Positions 8,893 to 15,711 of a DNA stretch of 20,922 bases are shown one piece after another. The notes beneath the pieces are model-generated. The model was not told the origin of the DNA. It ran no database searches and was given only the letters and a program-made list of their open reading frames with translations. The translations under genes and the position numbers were made by a program. This DNA is from Thermogutta sp039793925 (GTDB taxonomy: Bacteria > Planctomycetota > Planctomycetia > Pirellulales > Thermoguttaceae): contig NZ_JBAMME010000315.1 of assembly GCF_039793925.1 (NCBI RefSeq), positions 1-20,922 on the forward strand, given 5' to 3'. How positions within the stretch are numbered: position 1 is the stretch's first letter; each line of letters opens with the position of its first letter.

Positions 8893-9036
8893 TTAGCCAC
8901 CGCGGAGCCGCACACCCTTGAGCGGCACCGTGGTTGATTCTTTTTTCGACAAACCTGGCGTAACGCCACGAACCTTAAATCCGAAAACATCGCTGACGTT
9001 CTGCCACGTTGCGGTGTTCGGATTGGCCTTGTTCAC
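8893..9036 (-). CDS. small ORF (47 codons) coupled to the PEP-CTERM gene by a GTGA overlap
   Basis: The GTG start at 9036 overlaps the TGA stop of the PEP-CTERM gene by four bases (GTGA), the usual geometry of translational coupling, with purine-rich GGAAGAGAGC just ahead. The peptide contains PNTATWQNVSDVFGFKVRG and ends in VPLKGVRLRGG; it has no signal peptide or membrane segment. Its middle loosely resembles the stretch just before the PEP motif of the neighbouring protein (PNANWPLKSEDPFRIRPTPE), so it could be the leftover of a duplicated or longer C-terminus. It ends 18 nt before the hairpin, inside the same transcript. I do not recognise a family. Its reality is open. Confidence 0.35.
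   Translation of the reverse strand: MNKANPNTATWQNVSDVFGFKVRGVTPGLSKKESTTVPLKGVRLRGG
8899..8946 (+). terminator. possible plus-strand hairpin plus T-run, inside the small ORF
   Basis: Arms at 8899-8911 and 8922-8934 pair over 13 positions with one mismatch and one G-U. They are followed on the plus strand by TGATTC and six T. This fits an intrinsic terminator for transcription entering the PEP-CTERM unit antisense from the left. No plus-strand gene is visible to its left, so function is uncertain. Confidence 0.3.
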
Positions 9037-9905
9037 GCTCTCTTCCGCCCTCGGATAGCACCCAGCGCTCCAGCGCCGAGCCCAAGGCCCAGCAATCCGA
9101 TCACACTCGTTGGTTCAGGAGTCGGCCGAATTCGGAACGGGTCCTCACTTTTTAGCGGCCAATTAGCATTAGGCGGATCGGCCACTACAATATTGCTGTT
9201 GAGCGTCGAGCTGTAATTCAGTAGTGGCAGACCAATGGGCCGGAAGACGATAGTGCTGTACGCCGATCCCACCGCCTTAACATTCAGGCCTCCCGAGGTA
9301 ATCACAAGCAACGGCGAATCGGGCATAACCGTCGATTTAAGAAAAGGCGTCCCGGTAGCGCCCCCTCGGTCCTTATCAACCGCATCACCGAAGCCGAATG
9401 TTGCGAACCAAGTTCCGTCGGTGGCGCTCTGCCGGTCCGTCGTTCGACTTCCGCTGTTAGCGGTGTAATTCTTGTTCGTGTCAAAGTACAGGGCAACAAC
9501 TTCATCTGCCGACCAAGTATACCCGAGCTGGTCCGTGCCAGCCCCAAAAGGCCCAAAAGTGTACGTGTTGCCACTAAATCCTGTGATCTTGGCGACGGCG
9601 TATGCTGTAAGCTCTCCGGGATCAGAACTCGTCCATTTAACGCTGTCCCCACTCCCGGTTTGCCACGCAATCGTGGTAGCGGTAAGAATCTGATAAACAA
9701 CGTCGCCCACCTGAGGCGTGTAACTCGCATCCTTAAAAGAGTTGTCGGCGGCGCTCCACACCACCTCGTTGTTGGTAAACTTAATCTTCGTGACATACTG
9801 TCCTGTCCAGTCAATGGCATCCCAAGGATAAATCGCTGCCAAACCCTGAACAGCGGAGCTGCCACTAATCGCCGCCGCAATCAAAAAAGCTAAAAAACGT
9901 TTCAT
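9033..9905 (-). CDS. PEP-CTERM sorting-domain protein, secreted
   Basis: This is an exported surface or matrix protein of 290 residues that should be processed by the exosortase nearby. The N-terminus is a clear signal peptide (basic MKRF, hydrophobic run, cleavage near QGLAA). The C-terminus is a textbook PEP-CTERM signal: PEP at 263-265, a Gly/Leu-rich membrane segment, and a basic end RGRKRA. The middle is rich in Thr, Ser, Gly and aromatic residues, as in beta-rich secreted domains, and I recognise no enzyme motif. The ATG at 9905 has GGAGG eight bases upstream. A secreted-protein gene precedes it by 77 nt and a small ORF overlaps its stop, and they are probably one transcript. Confidence 0.93.
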   Translation of the reverse strand: MKRFLAFLIAAAISGSSAVQGLAAIYPWDAIDWTGQYVTKIKFTNNEVVWSAADNSFKDASYTPQVGDVVYQILTATTIAWQTGSGDSVKWTSSDPGELTAYAVAKITGFSGNTYTFGPFGAGTDQLGYTWSADEVVALYFDTNKNYTANSGSRTTDRQSATDGTWFATFGFGDAVDKDRGGATGTPFLKSTVMPDSPLLVITSGGLNVKAVGSAYSTIVFRPIGLPLLNYSSTLNSNIVVADPPNANWPLKSEDPFRIRPTPEPTSVIGLLGLGLGAGALGAIRGRKRA

Positions 9906-9982
9906 TTTCGAATCCTCCGCCTTTCAACGTACAAAACCTCGAACCTAAACACCAAACGAGCACTGGGCAACTCCAGCCAGCG

Positions 9983-10447
9983 CTACGCCGGGCGGAGGAG
10001 CTCAAAGACGGGTCCGGTAGGGAGGATGAATTTGGGTTCGTCGAGAACGCGGGCCCGCAAGGGCGGGTCACTCAATTCGAGAGGGGGCCCGATAACGGCC
10101 GCTTGAGAGCTGCTGGAACTGCTCCCGGTGACGGATAACGACGTGCCGCTCATTCCGGCCGTTTGACCGGCCTGCATGGCAGCCACGTCAATCGGCACCC
10201 ATAACAGGTGCCACCGCGAGGGAAGGTTTTGATTCGATTCATCCTGCGGCCCATGCGAAGAGCCAGCCATCGAGCCGGCAGTATCTTGGTTCACGAGTTG
10301 AGCCAGATCGTCTCCGAAGAGATTTTGCGAGAGAGGAGCGGAGTCGAGAGTGGAGATCCACCCGGCGCGACAGGTAGACGCGGACCACACTACCATAAGG
10401 CAGGCGATCGCAATCGTCGCAATTCTTTGCCGGGGTAATCTCACCAT
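9983..10447 (-). CDS. small secreted protein of unknown function, first gene of the PEP-CTERM unit
   Basis: The 154-residue product begins with a signal peptide (MVRLPRQR, then a hydrophobic run, likely cleaved after TCRA). The mature part has Asp/Gln-rich and Ser-rich low-complexity sections, including a run of six Ser near 111-116, and ends with LPTGPVFELLRPA. I recognise no family. The sequence LPTGP resembles a sortase LPxTG motif only superficially, with no membrane anchor after it. The ATG at 10447 has AGAGGG about 10 nt upstream. Two promoter-like elements lie 100 to 215 nt upstream. Its position ahead of the PEP-CTERM gene suggests a shared role in surface or matrix formation, by inference. 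Confidence 0.72.
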   Translation of the reverse strand: MVRLPRQRIATIAIACLMVVWSASTCRAGWISTLDSAPLSQNLFGDDLAQLVNQDTAGSMAGSSHGPQDESNQNLPSRWHLLWVPIDVAAMQAGQTAGMSGTSLSVTGSSSSSSQAAVIGPPLELSDPPLRARVLDEPKFILPTGPVFELLRPA

Positions 10448-10553
10448 TGTTGCACGACCCTCTGATGTGTTCGCCCCATTCCGTCAGCTTCTTTTTGCCA
10501 TGCCCCTACCGCCGCTTCGATGTTGAGTCCCGGATCCTTCCAATCCTGGCGTT

Positions 10554-10581
10554 ATTGTAATTCGGCACGTTTGGCCGTCAA
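10554..10581 (-). promoter_or_regulatory. sigma70-like promoter P2 of the PEP-CTERM unit
   Basis: TTGACG, 16 nt, then TACAAT on the minus strand: five of six consensus bases in both boxes. Expected transcription start is about 100 nt before the ATG at 10447. Confidence 0.6.
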
Positions 10582-10632
10582 TAGCCCGCCACCAAAATTT
10601 TCCAGCTTTCCAAACAGGTTCTGGAGGTTGAC

Positions 10633-10659
10633 GTCACCCGGGTAACCCGAGTAACACGC
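10633..10659. repeat. three 9-bp tandem repeats forming a palindromic operator-like site
   Basis: Plus-strand units GTCACCCGG, GTAACCCGA and GTAACACGC follow each other without spacer. The first 14 bases, GTCACCCGGGTAAC, are a palindrome with a single mismatched pair. The site lies just downstream of the -10 box of the distal promoter (around +1 to +30) and about 50 nt upstream of the -35 of the proximal one, so it could repress one and activate or tune the other. The binding protein is unknown. Confidence 0.45.
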
Positions 10660-10662
10660 TTA

Positions 10663-10690
10663 ATGCTACCTAAGCCACAAAATGTGTCAA
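10663..10690 (-). promoter_or_regulatory. sigma70-like promoter P1 (distal) of the PEP-CTERM unit
   Basis: TTGACA, 16 nt, then TAGCAT on the minus strand: a perfect -35 and four of six -10 bases. It lies about 110 nt upstream of the proximal promoter, with the 9-bp repeats between. Confidence 0.55.
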
Positions 10691-10879
10691 TAACCCGCCT
10701 GAGGGGGTTGGAAAATTTTTCGGATTCGCGCTCGGAGGGGCTCGCTTGTCGCGCCCGCCGTGAAGGGAACCGATCATTCATCATAGAACAGCGGATCCGA
10801 CAAGCGGGTCCCTCCGGGAAGCGGGCCTGAGAAGCAATTTCCTCGTCCAGATCAAACTTTCCCTCGGAGGTTCAATCCC

Positions 10880-11184
10880 ATGGCTGATCCGGTGGCCAAC
10901 GAAGGGCGCGAAGCGGACGGCCGTCCAAGCATCCCGCGGATGGGCATCCTCGGCGCATCAGCTTGGATCCTCGTGGTGCAGACCTGGGTGGCGCGGCCTG
11001 CTTCCGGCGCAGTCGCGGAAAAACCCAATATCATCCTGTGCATGGCGGATGATCAGCGATGGGGAATGTGGGCTATCACGGGCATCCGGTTCTCAACACC
11101 CCCGATCTCGACCAGATGGCCGCAACCTTGGAAGAATGGCAGCGATCCGTTCTCGGGAGCCTCAATGGAAAAGATTACCGGTGA
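10880..11184 (+). pseudogene. internally deleted, frameshifted sulfatase relic
   Basis: The 5' end looks intact: CGGAGG nine bases before the ATG at 10880, a signal-like hydrophobic segment, then KPNIILCMADDQRWG, the N-terminal metal-binding motif of type I sulfatases. Near 11062, in a GGGG run, the frame breaks. The next frame continues as NVGYHGHPVLNTPDLDQMAA, again typical sulfatase sequence. After that comes TLEEWQRSVLGSLNGKDYR and a stop, which looks like the C-terminal end of the same family. About 300-400 residues of the usual enzyme, including the formylglycine-forming Cys, are missing. This is therefore an internal deletion plus a one-base indel, and no sulfatase activity is possible. 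The plus-strand orientation opposes its neighbours. Confidence 0.8.
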
Positions 11185-11400
11185 TCCTCCGAGCGGCCGG
11201 GCGAGCTAGGCCGTGTTTTCTCCTACCGGGAAATAAGTTAAGCCAGGGGATTGGGCCTGAGGACACCGGACCTGATTCTCAAGTGGCACTTGCCCGGGCC
11301 AGACCGTTACGCTGCCCGCGAACGTCGGGACATCCATCGGCTGGAACGTCGAGCCCCATGCTCCCGTAACGTGTTCCCCGGCTGTGGTCAGTACTCATTG
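11185..11400. other. stretch between the sulfatase relic and the GTPase gene
   Basis: No gene or clear terminator is visible. Short open stretches exist on both strands (for example a plus-strand frame with PGQTVTLPANVG, near 11305) and could be decaying coding DNA linked to the relic, but none has a start, RBS or known motif. It lies where plus-strand relic and minus-strand GTPase transcription would converge. Confidence 0.4.
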
Positions 11401-13338
11401 TCAGTGCTCCCTGATTTGTGCTGGCTGAGGATCACGGTTTGCGGGCCCCGCAAAGGTGGGCACCTCGGGGCGTGAGAAGGCGTCTTCAAACGCAGGTGGG
11501 ATTCCATTCCGCTCTGCTCGAGCTGTGGCAAACCCCAACTTGAGGGACGCGCGGAAATTCCTGGCCTTGTTGCGCAAACTTCGGCACCGTGCAAGGAGCT
11601 CAAGGCACGCGTCCCGAGCTGCAACCAAGGGCTGGAGAACGGGAAAGTTGCCCATTTGATGGATGATGTGGTCTTCGTTCCGGGCGTCTCCAAAATGTTT
11701 GACACGCCGTGCCAGGAGCACGCTCCCGGGAAGGAGGGTGATGGCCAACATGACGCCCGTGAGAAGGTAAAAATGGCCGGAAGGGAAAACCGGCTCAGGA
11801 CTCAGGTAGGGAGCGGATTGCCACCAGAAATACGCCATCCGGCCCACAAAGTCTATGGACACGGCCAGCGGCAAAAGATTGACCATGACCTGGACCCAGG
11901 CCGGACCTGCCGCATTCCGGGCTGCTTTCATAGCCACCCGTTCCAGTTCTCCCCGTAGGGCCGCGATCGCCCCGAACGGATCCTCCACTCCTCCCAATCC
12001 GTTCAGGAAACCCAGCCAATGCGGGAGGGGTGCGCTGTCACGAGGAAGCTCGTCCCTTTGTTGCAGGACGTCCTGCGATGTCCTGTCGCCCCACTCCTCC
12101 AGCCCCAGTTCTTCCAACAGCTCATGAACGTGCGTGCGGATGAGGTCCAGTTCCCTTCTGCAGTGGCTGGCCAGGTGCTGACTGATCTGCCAAAGCGGAA
12201 GAAGATTAGTGAAGATGACAGTAGATGCGGTGACAAGCGTGCGGAGCCATTGAAAGAGAGAAAATGCACTCGTACCCAGCCGCAGCAAGGTATAGGCTAA
12301 CCGAAGGCGACTCCACCGCCACCGGACCCAGCCCACTAACGCCGCAAATCCCCAGGAATTGTCCACCACATACTGCCAGATGGACTCCCTCATCACCCGT
12401 TGAATCGCCGTCTTCACGACAGGATCCTGCAGGCCTTTGCGGTAGATTTGCTGGATGTCGGGGACGAGATTTTCTCGAAAGCTCTCAAGTCGCTCCACGG
12501 CCGCTTGCAAGGGACGCAACCGCTCTTCCCCGAGGGCCTCCTGCAACCTTGCGAGGAGGGAATCCAACGGAGCAAGGCGGGCCACCTCCAGAGGGTCGTG
12601 CCCCTGGAGGAAGTAACGCAGCCGGACAACCTCGCTGTGGCCTGGATCCTGAGCAATCGTTGCAAACACGACCTCATCATCCGGTACAAAGCCAAGCTGC
12701 TTCAGTCGCTGGCAGAAATCTTCCCGCACCGCAGACAAGTTGGAAATTTGGTCCGCCCGGTTGAGAACGAACAGCCAGCGCTTGGCGATCGTATAGTTGC
12801 GAATCTCTCTGAGGATATCAAAGTCCGCGCGGCGCTCGGACATCGTCACGTAGATCAAATAGTGGGACTTTTCGATCAGTTGCCGGGCTAATTGCCGGTT
12901 GGTTTCAAACACGCCGTTGATGTCTGGCGCATCGCAAATCGCCCAACCCCTGACGGGAAGATCCACGTAAACCGGCCGCCATTCTTCCGGAAAATCCAGA
13001 AAGGCACGGTCTTCCGGGTGAACGGCCACATATGGCCTGGTGGTAAAGCAGCGTCTATGCTGAGAGACCGGACTGGCGTTAGGTTTCCCGATGAGGGAGT
13101 TAAAGAGTGTTGACTTACCTACGCCGGTGCCCCCTATCAAGGTGACGAGGGCCACCCCCCGAACACGCCCGTGGCGGTATTCGCGGATCGCCAGGTCCAG
13201 AGATTCGCACAGGTCACTGACGCCAGGAGCCCCCTGGATTTTTCCTGCAGCCCGCTGGATCGCCTCGGCCTCCGCGATAATTTGGTCGGCCCAAATGGGC
13301 TGATCCTTGTGTGATGAAGAGGATTGCTGGACCGTCAT
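11401..13338 (-). CDS. membrane-associated P-loop GTPase, second of a tandem pair
   Basis: The 645-residue product has a GTPase domain near the N-terminus: G1 GGTGVGKST (69-77), G3-like DAPDING (136-142) and G4 NRAD (193-196, a form of NKxD). These are TRAFAC-type motifs as in Era/dynamin-like proteins. The rest is mostly helical. Hydrophobic stretches occur near 335-390 and near 485-560, suggesting membrane insertion or a hairpin anchor, as in bacterial dynamin-like proteins. The ATG at 13338 has GGAGG ten bases upstream. A second, distinct GTPase gene ends 108 nt upstream on the same strand, so the two are probably co-transcribed. No named family is recognised; membrane remodelling or stress signalling is inference only. 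Confidence 0.85.
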   Translation of the reverse strand: MTVQQSSSSHKDQPIWADQIIAEAEAIQRAAGKIQGAPGVSDLCESLDLAIREYRHGRVRGVALVTLIGGTGVGKSTLFNSLIGKPNASPVSQHRRCFTTRPYVAVHPEDRAFLDFPEEWRPVYVDLPVRGWAICDAPDINGVFETNRQLARQLIEKSHYLIYVTMSERRADFDILREIRNYTIAKRWLFVLNRADQISNLSAVREDFCQRLKQLGFVPDDEVVFATIAQDPGHSEVVRLRYFLQGHDPLEVARLAPLDSLLARLQEALGEERLRPLQAAVERLESFRENLVPDIQQIYRKGLQDPVVKTAIQRVMRESIWQYVVDNSWGFAALVGWVRWRWSRLRLAYTLLRLGTSAFSLFQWLRTLVTASTVIFTNLLPLWQISQHLASHCRRELDLIRTHVHELLEELGLEEWGDRTSQDVLQQRDELPRDSAPLPHWLGFLNGLGGVEDPFGAIAALRGELERVAMKAARNAAGPAWVQVMVNLLPLAVSIDFVGRMAYFWWQSAPYLSPEPVFPSGHFYLLTGVMLAITLLPGSVLLARRVKHFGDARNEDHIIHQMGNFPVLQPLVAARDACLELLARCRSLRNKARNFRASLKLGFATARAERNGIPPAFEDAFSRPEVPTFAGPANRDPQPAQIREH

Positions 13339-13446
13339 TCAAAACATACCTCCGGTTTGACTCGAGATTTGTGGCCACAGATCTTTTCTGCCAAGGACGC
13401 CTCGCGTGCCTGCGTTGTTGCTCACCTCAGTTTGCCGAATGGGCGC

Positions 13447-15297
13447 TCACCCACCACCGCGCATGGTGCAGACAAGCTGTTCCAGTACATCGCAGGCCTG
13501 AAGGCTTTCCTCGATTTCAGTAAGGCTGACGCTTCGCACATCTGCGAGCCGCGACTCGAACAGAACTTCAAAGAAGTGCTTCTCCAGGAAGCGTTGTAGT
13601 TCGCCAGATCGCTGGGCCACCCAGGCCTGGTGGACTTTCTCAGCGAGACTCCCCAAAAGCGTTCGACGAATTGTGTTCATGGCGACACTACCTCCCACCC
13701 CTGCCAAAGTAATTGGGCCGATCGTGGTGCTCAACCAGCCACCGGTCAACGACAGATCCAGAACAAACAGGCCGGCACCCACAGTCCAGACAGTATCGTC
13801 CAGGATGGCCATCCAGCGCCTGAAAGATGGATTTTCCTCGAGAAACTTCTGAACATCTTCTCGCACGGTATCCTGCCAACCACTCGATGGTTCTGGCCAG
13901 GGTTGGTCGAGGACTTGCTTGATCAGATCATAAGATTGCTCAGCGCTCAGAAAAGTTGCGGTTCGGAACGCGTCTTCGCGTGAGCCTTGGGGATATCTTT
14001 CCCGTATGCCCTCAAGATATTTTGTCAGTTCCAACTGGAACTTTTCCTTTTCCAGTTCTGCGAGAGGTTTTCCCCGCTCGTTGAGGAACGTCGCTGTGGC
14101 TTGTGTCCTATCTTTTACCGTTTGAGGAGTTACCAGTTTGCCGACAGCCCTGTTCATGCTGGAAAGTGTCCGGCGGAGAAGCCCTGAGGTTTTTTCTCGG
14201 GCAACCTGTGCAATGAACTTCATAAGGCCCGACAGAGGGTAGCTCTCGCTCACCACCTTCTTCACTAACTCCTGCAACTGTGTATTGGCGGTGCTGAGAT
14301 CTTTGGTGATTTGGTCAATATACTCATACCCGCATTGCAAGAACTTTTTGCAGGCGGGTAGCGCCACAGAGACAGACTGGACCAGTCCAGCGAGGATAAG
14401 CTCTCTGGCGGGTTGGCCGCGGATCAGGTCCAAAAATGAGGGCTGCTGCGAATCCAGCGGCTCGACCGAGGGATCTTCTCCTTCGTTGACCCTGGGGCTG
14501 TAGTAGCAGAGGCTCTCCCGGAGAAACTCGTACAGCGTCCGGCCGTCCTGACGAAGCTTACGAAAGTCTTTCTGATTGGCCGTTTTTTCGAGGAGGTCCC
14601 GCCATATGACTGCAGCGGCTTGATGGGAAGTCTTGGTCAAAATGTACACCAGCCTGCTGCTCAGCCAGCAGCATCGGGCCAGCATCTCCACAGTGCGGTA
14701 GTCAGCGTAGCTTTCTGGGTAGGTAAGAAAAATGGTCAACTCTGCCCTAGATAACATTTGCTCGGCCTGTTTCCAATTAGCGCACTCGACGGTGTTGAAG
14801 TCTGGGACGTCGGCCACGATAAAAGGCAGCGAATTGGCCTGAGTCTTCAGAGGAGCGTAGAAGACGCGCGTTTCTCGTCGCGGCTTCTGGGCAACTTCTT
14901 GCGGGTTTTCAAGTGGCACCACCTTCTGCTCTGGAAATACAAGCGCCACCACGGCGGGATTGGCAAAACTCTCTGGTACGGCCACAACACTTTGATAGGT
15001 CGTGGGACGGAGGATCTCTCCTGCGGGGACATCGATTCCGGTTAGCCAGCGGAAGAGGGTGCTCTTTCCGGCCCCGCTGGGGCCGAACAGGGTCACGACG
15101 AGCGGCGGCTGCAGACCTCGCCCGCGAAGTTGCCGGAAGGACTCGAAGCGGTTTTTCATCGCATCGAAGCCAGTTCCATCCCAATGGTGCTGAAGTCGGC
15201 CGACAACCAGATCACGCACGCGGGGTACCGTCTTCACAAGCTGTTCCACCGCCTTCTCATAGATGAAAAGGTGGTGACCCAGGTCTTCAGACTGCAT
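13447..15297 (-). CDS. membrane-associated P-loop GTPase, first of a tandem pair
   Basis: The 616-residue product has G1 GPSGAGKST (72-80), a possible G2 Thr in RPTTYQS (98-104), G3-like DVPDFN (163-168) and, where G4 should be, TKTS (221-224) in place of the usual [NT]KxD. The missing Asp makes nucleotide specificity uncertain. The central part is helical and probably coiled. A hydrophobic stretch near 500-550 with GAGLFVLDLSLTGGWL is a likely membrane segment. The start is the ATG at 15297, with GGAGG five bases upstream; an in-frame TTG at 15309 would bury that site. It precedes the second GTPase by 108 nt, so the two could act as heteromeric partners, as in known two-gene bacterial dynamin systems. 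Function is unknown. Confidence 0.85.
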   Translation of the reverse strand: MQSEDLGHHLFIYEKAVEQLVKTVPRVRDLVVGRLQHHWDGTGFDAMKNRFESFRQLRGRGLQPPLVVTLFGPSGAGKSTLFRWLTGIDVPAGEILRPTTYQSVVAVPESFANPAVVALVFPEQKVVPLENPQEVAQKPRRETRVFYAPLKTQANSLPFIVADVPDFNTVECANWKQAEQMLSRAELTIFLTYPESYADYRTVEMLARCCWLSSRLVYILTKTSHQAAAVIWRDLLEKTANQKDFRKLRQDGRTLYEFLRESLCYYSPRVNEGEDPSVEPLDSQQPSFLDLIRGQPARELILAGLVQSVSVALPACKKFLQCGYEYIDQITKDLSTANTQLQELVKKVVSESYPLSGLMKFIAQVAREKTSGLLRRTLSSMNRAVGKLVTPQTVKDRTQATATFLNERGKPLAELEKEKFQLELTKYLEGIRERYPQGSREDAFRTATFLSAEQSYDLIKQVLDQPWPEPSSGWQDTVREDVQKFLEENPSFRRWMAILDDTVWTVGAGLFVLDLSLTGGWLSTTIGPITLAGVGGSVAMNTIRRTLLGSLAEKVHQAWVAQRSGELQRFLEKHFFEVLFESRLADVRSVSLTEIEESLQACDVLEQLVCTMRGGG

Positions 15298-15711
15298 GGC
15301 TACCTCCAAAATGAGACCATCGCGATGGCGAGATTTCGTCCTGTATCGCGCAATTTTACAAGAAACGGTGTCGAGGGATAAAAAAGCAGTGCGTTAGGTG
15401 CCACAGGTTTGGGACGAAGTGAGCGCGCCACTCGATGAAAGTTTGCCTGTGCACGTTTTTGCCTTGTGTTGGCTCGGATCGTCCTGGGCCCAGTCCTTTA
15501 GGTGTCTATGCGACGTCGGCCAAACAAATAACTAGCCCACGAATAAACAGGAGGAGAAAGTCCGATCCGGGTGACCGCCGATCTGCTCAACTTGATAATA
15601 GAAAGCGCTGCTGGAGGTAGGGGCCCGTCCCGGTGAGAGGAGAAGACACCCCTGACGGACGACAGGCTCAGTTTTCCAAAGAGCAAATGAGTGCCATTGA
15701 TCGTTGGGGAC
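15298..15711. other. intergenic stretch upstream of the GTPase pair
   Basis: No convincing gene. Minus-strand TAAAAT around 15355 may be a -10 box for the GTPase unit, but no good -35 accompanies it. Between it and the ATG lies a perfect 12-bp palindrome, CCATCGCGATGG (15317-15328), a possible operator in the leader. I find no clear terminator for the glycosidase gene that ends at 15712. Confidence 0.4.

Noticed and set aside
9983..10447. LPTGP near the C-terminus read as a sortase LPxTG signal
   Set aside because: The order of residues is wrong and no membrane segment or basic tail follows.
10448..10520. Possible sigma54 promoter (GG-N-GC) upstream of the secreted-protein gene
   Set aside because: The GG and GC elements (TGGCAAAAAGAAGC) are 9 nt apart instead of 10 and the flanks do not match; the sigma70-like pairs are better.
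12264..12764. Plus-strand frame of 166 codons (and others across 11456-13523)
   Set aside because: Antisense to the GTPase gene whose G motifs and RBS are on the minus strand; low-complexity, Pro/Arg-rich product.
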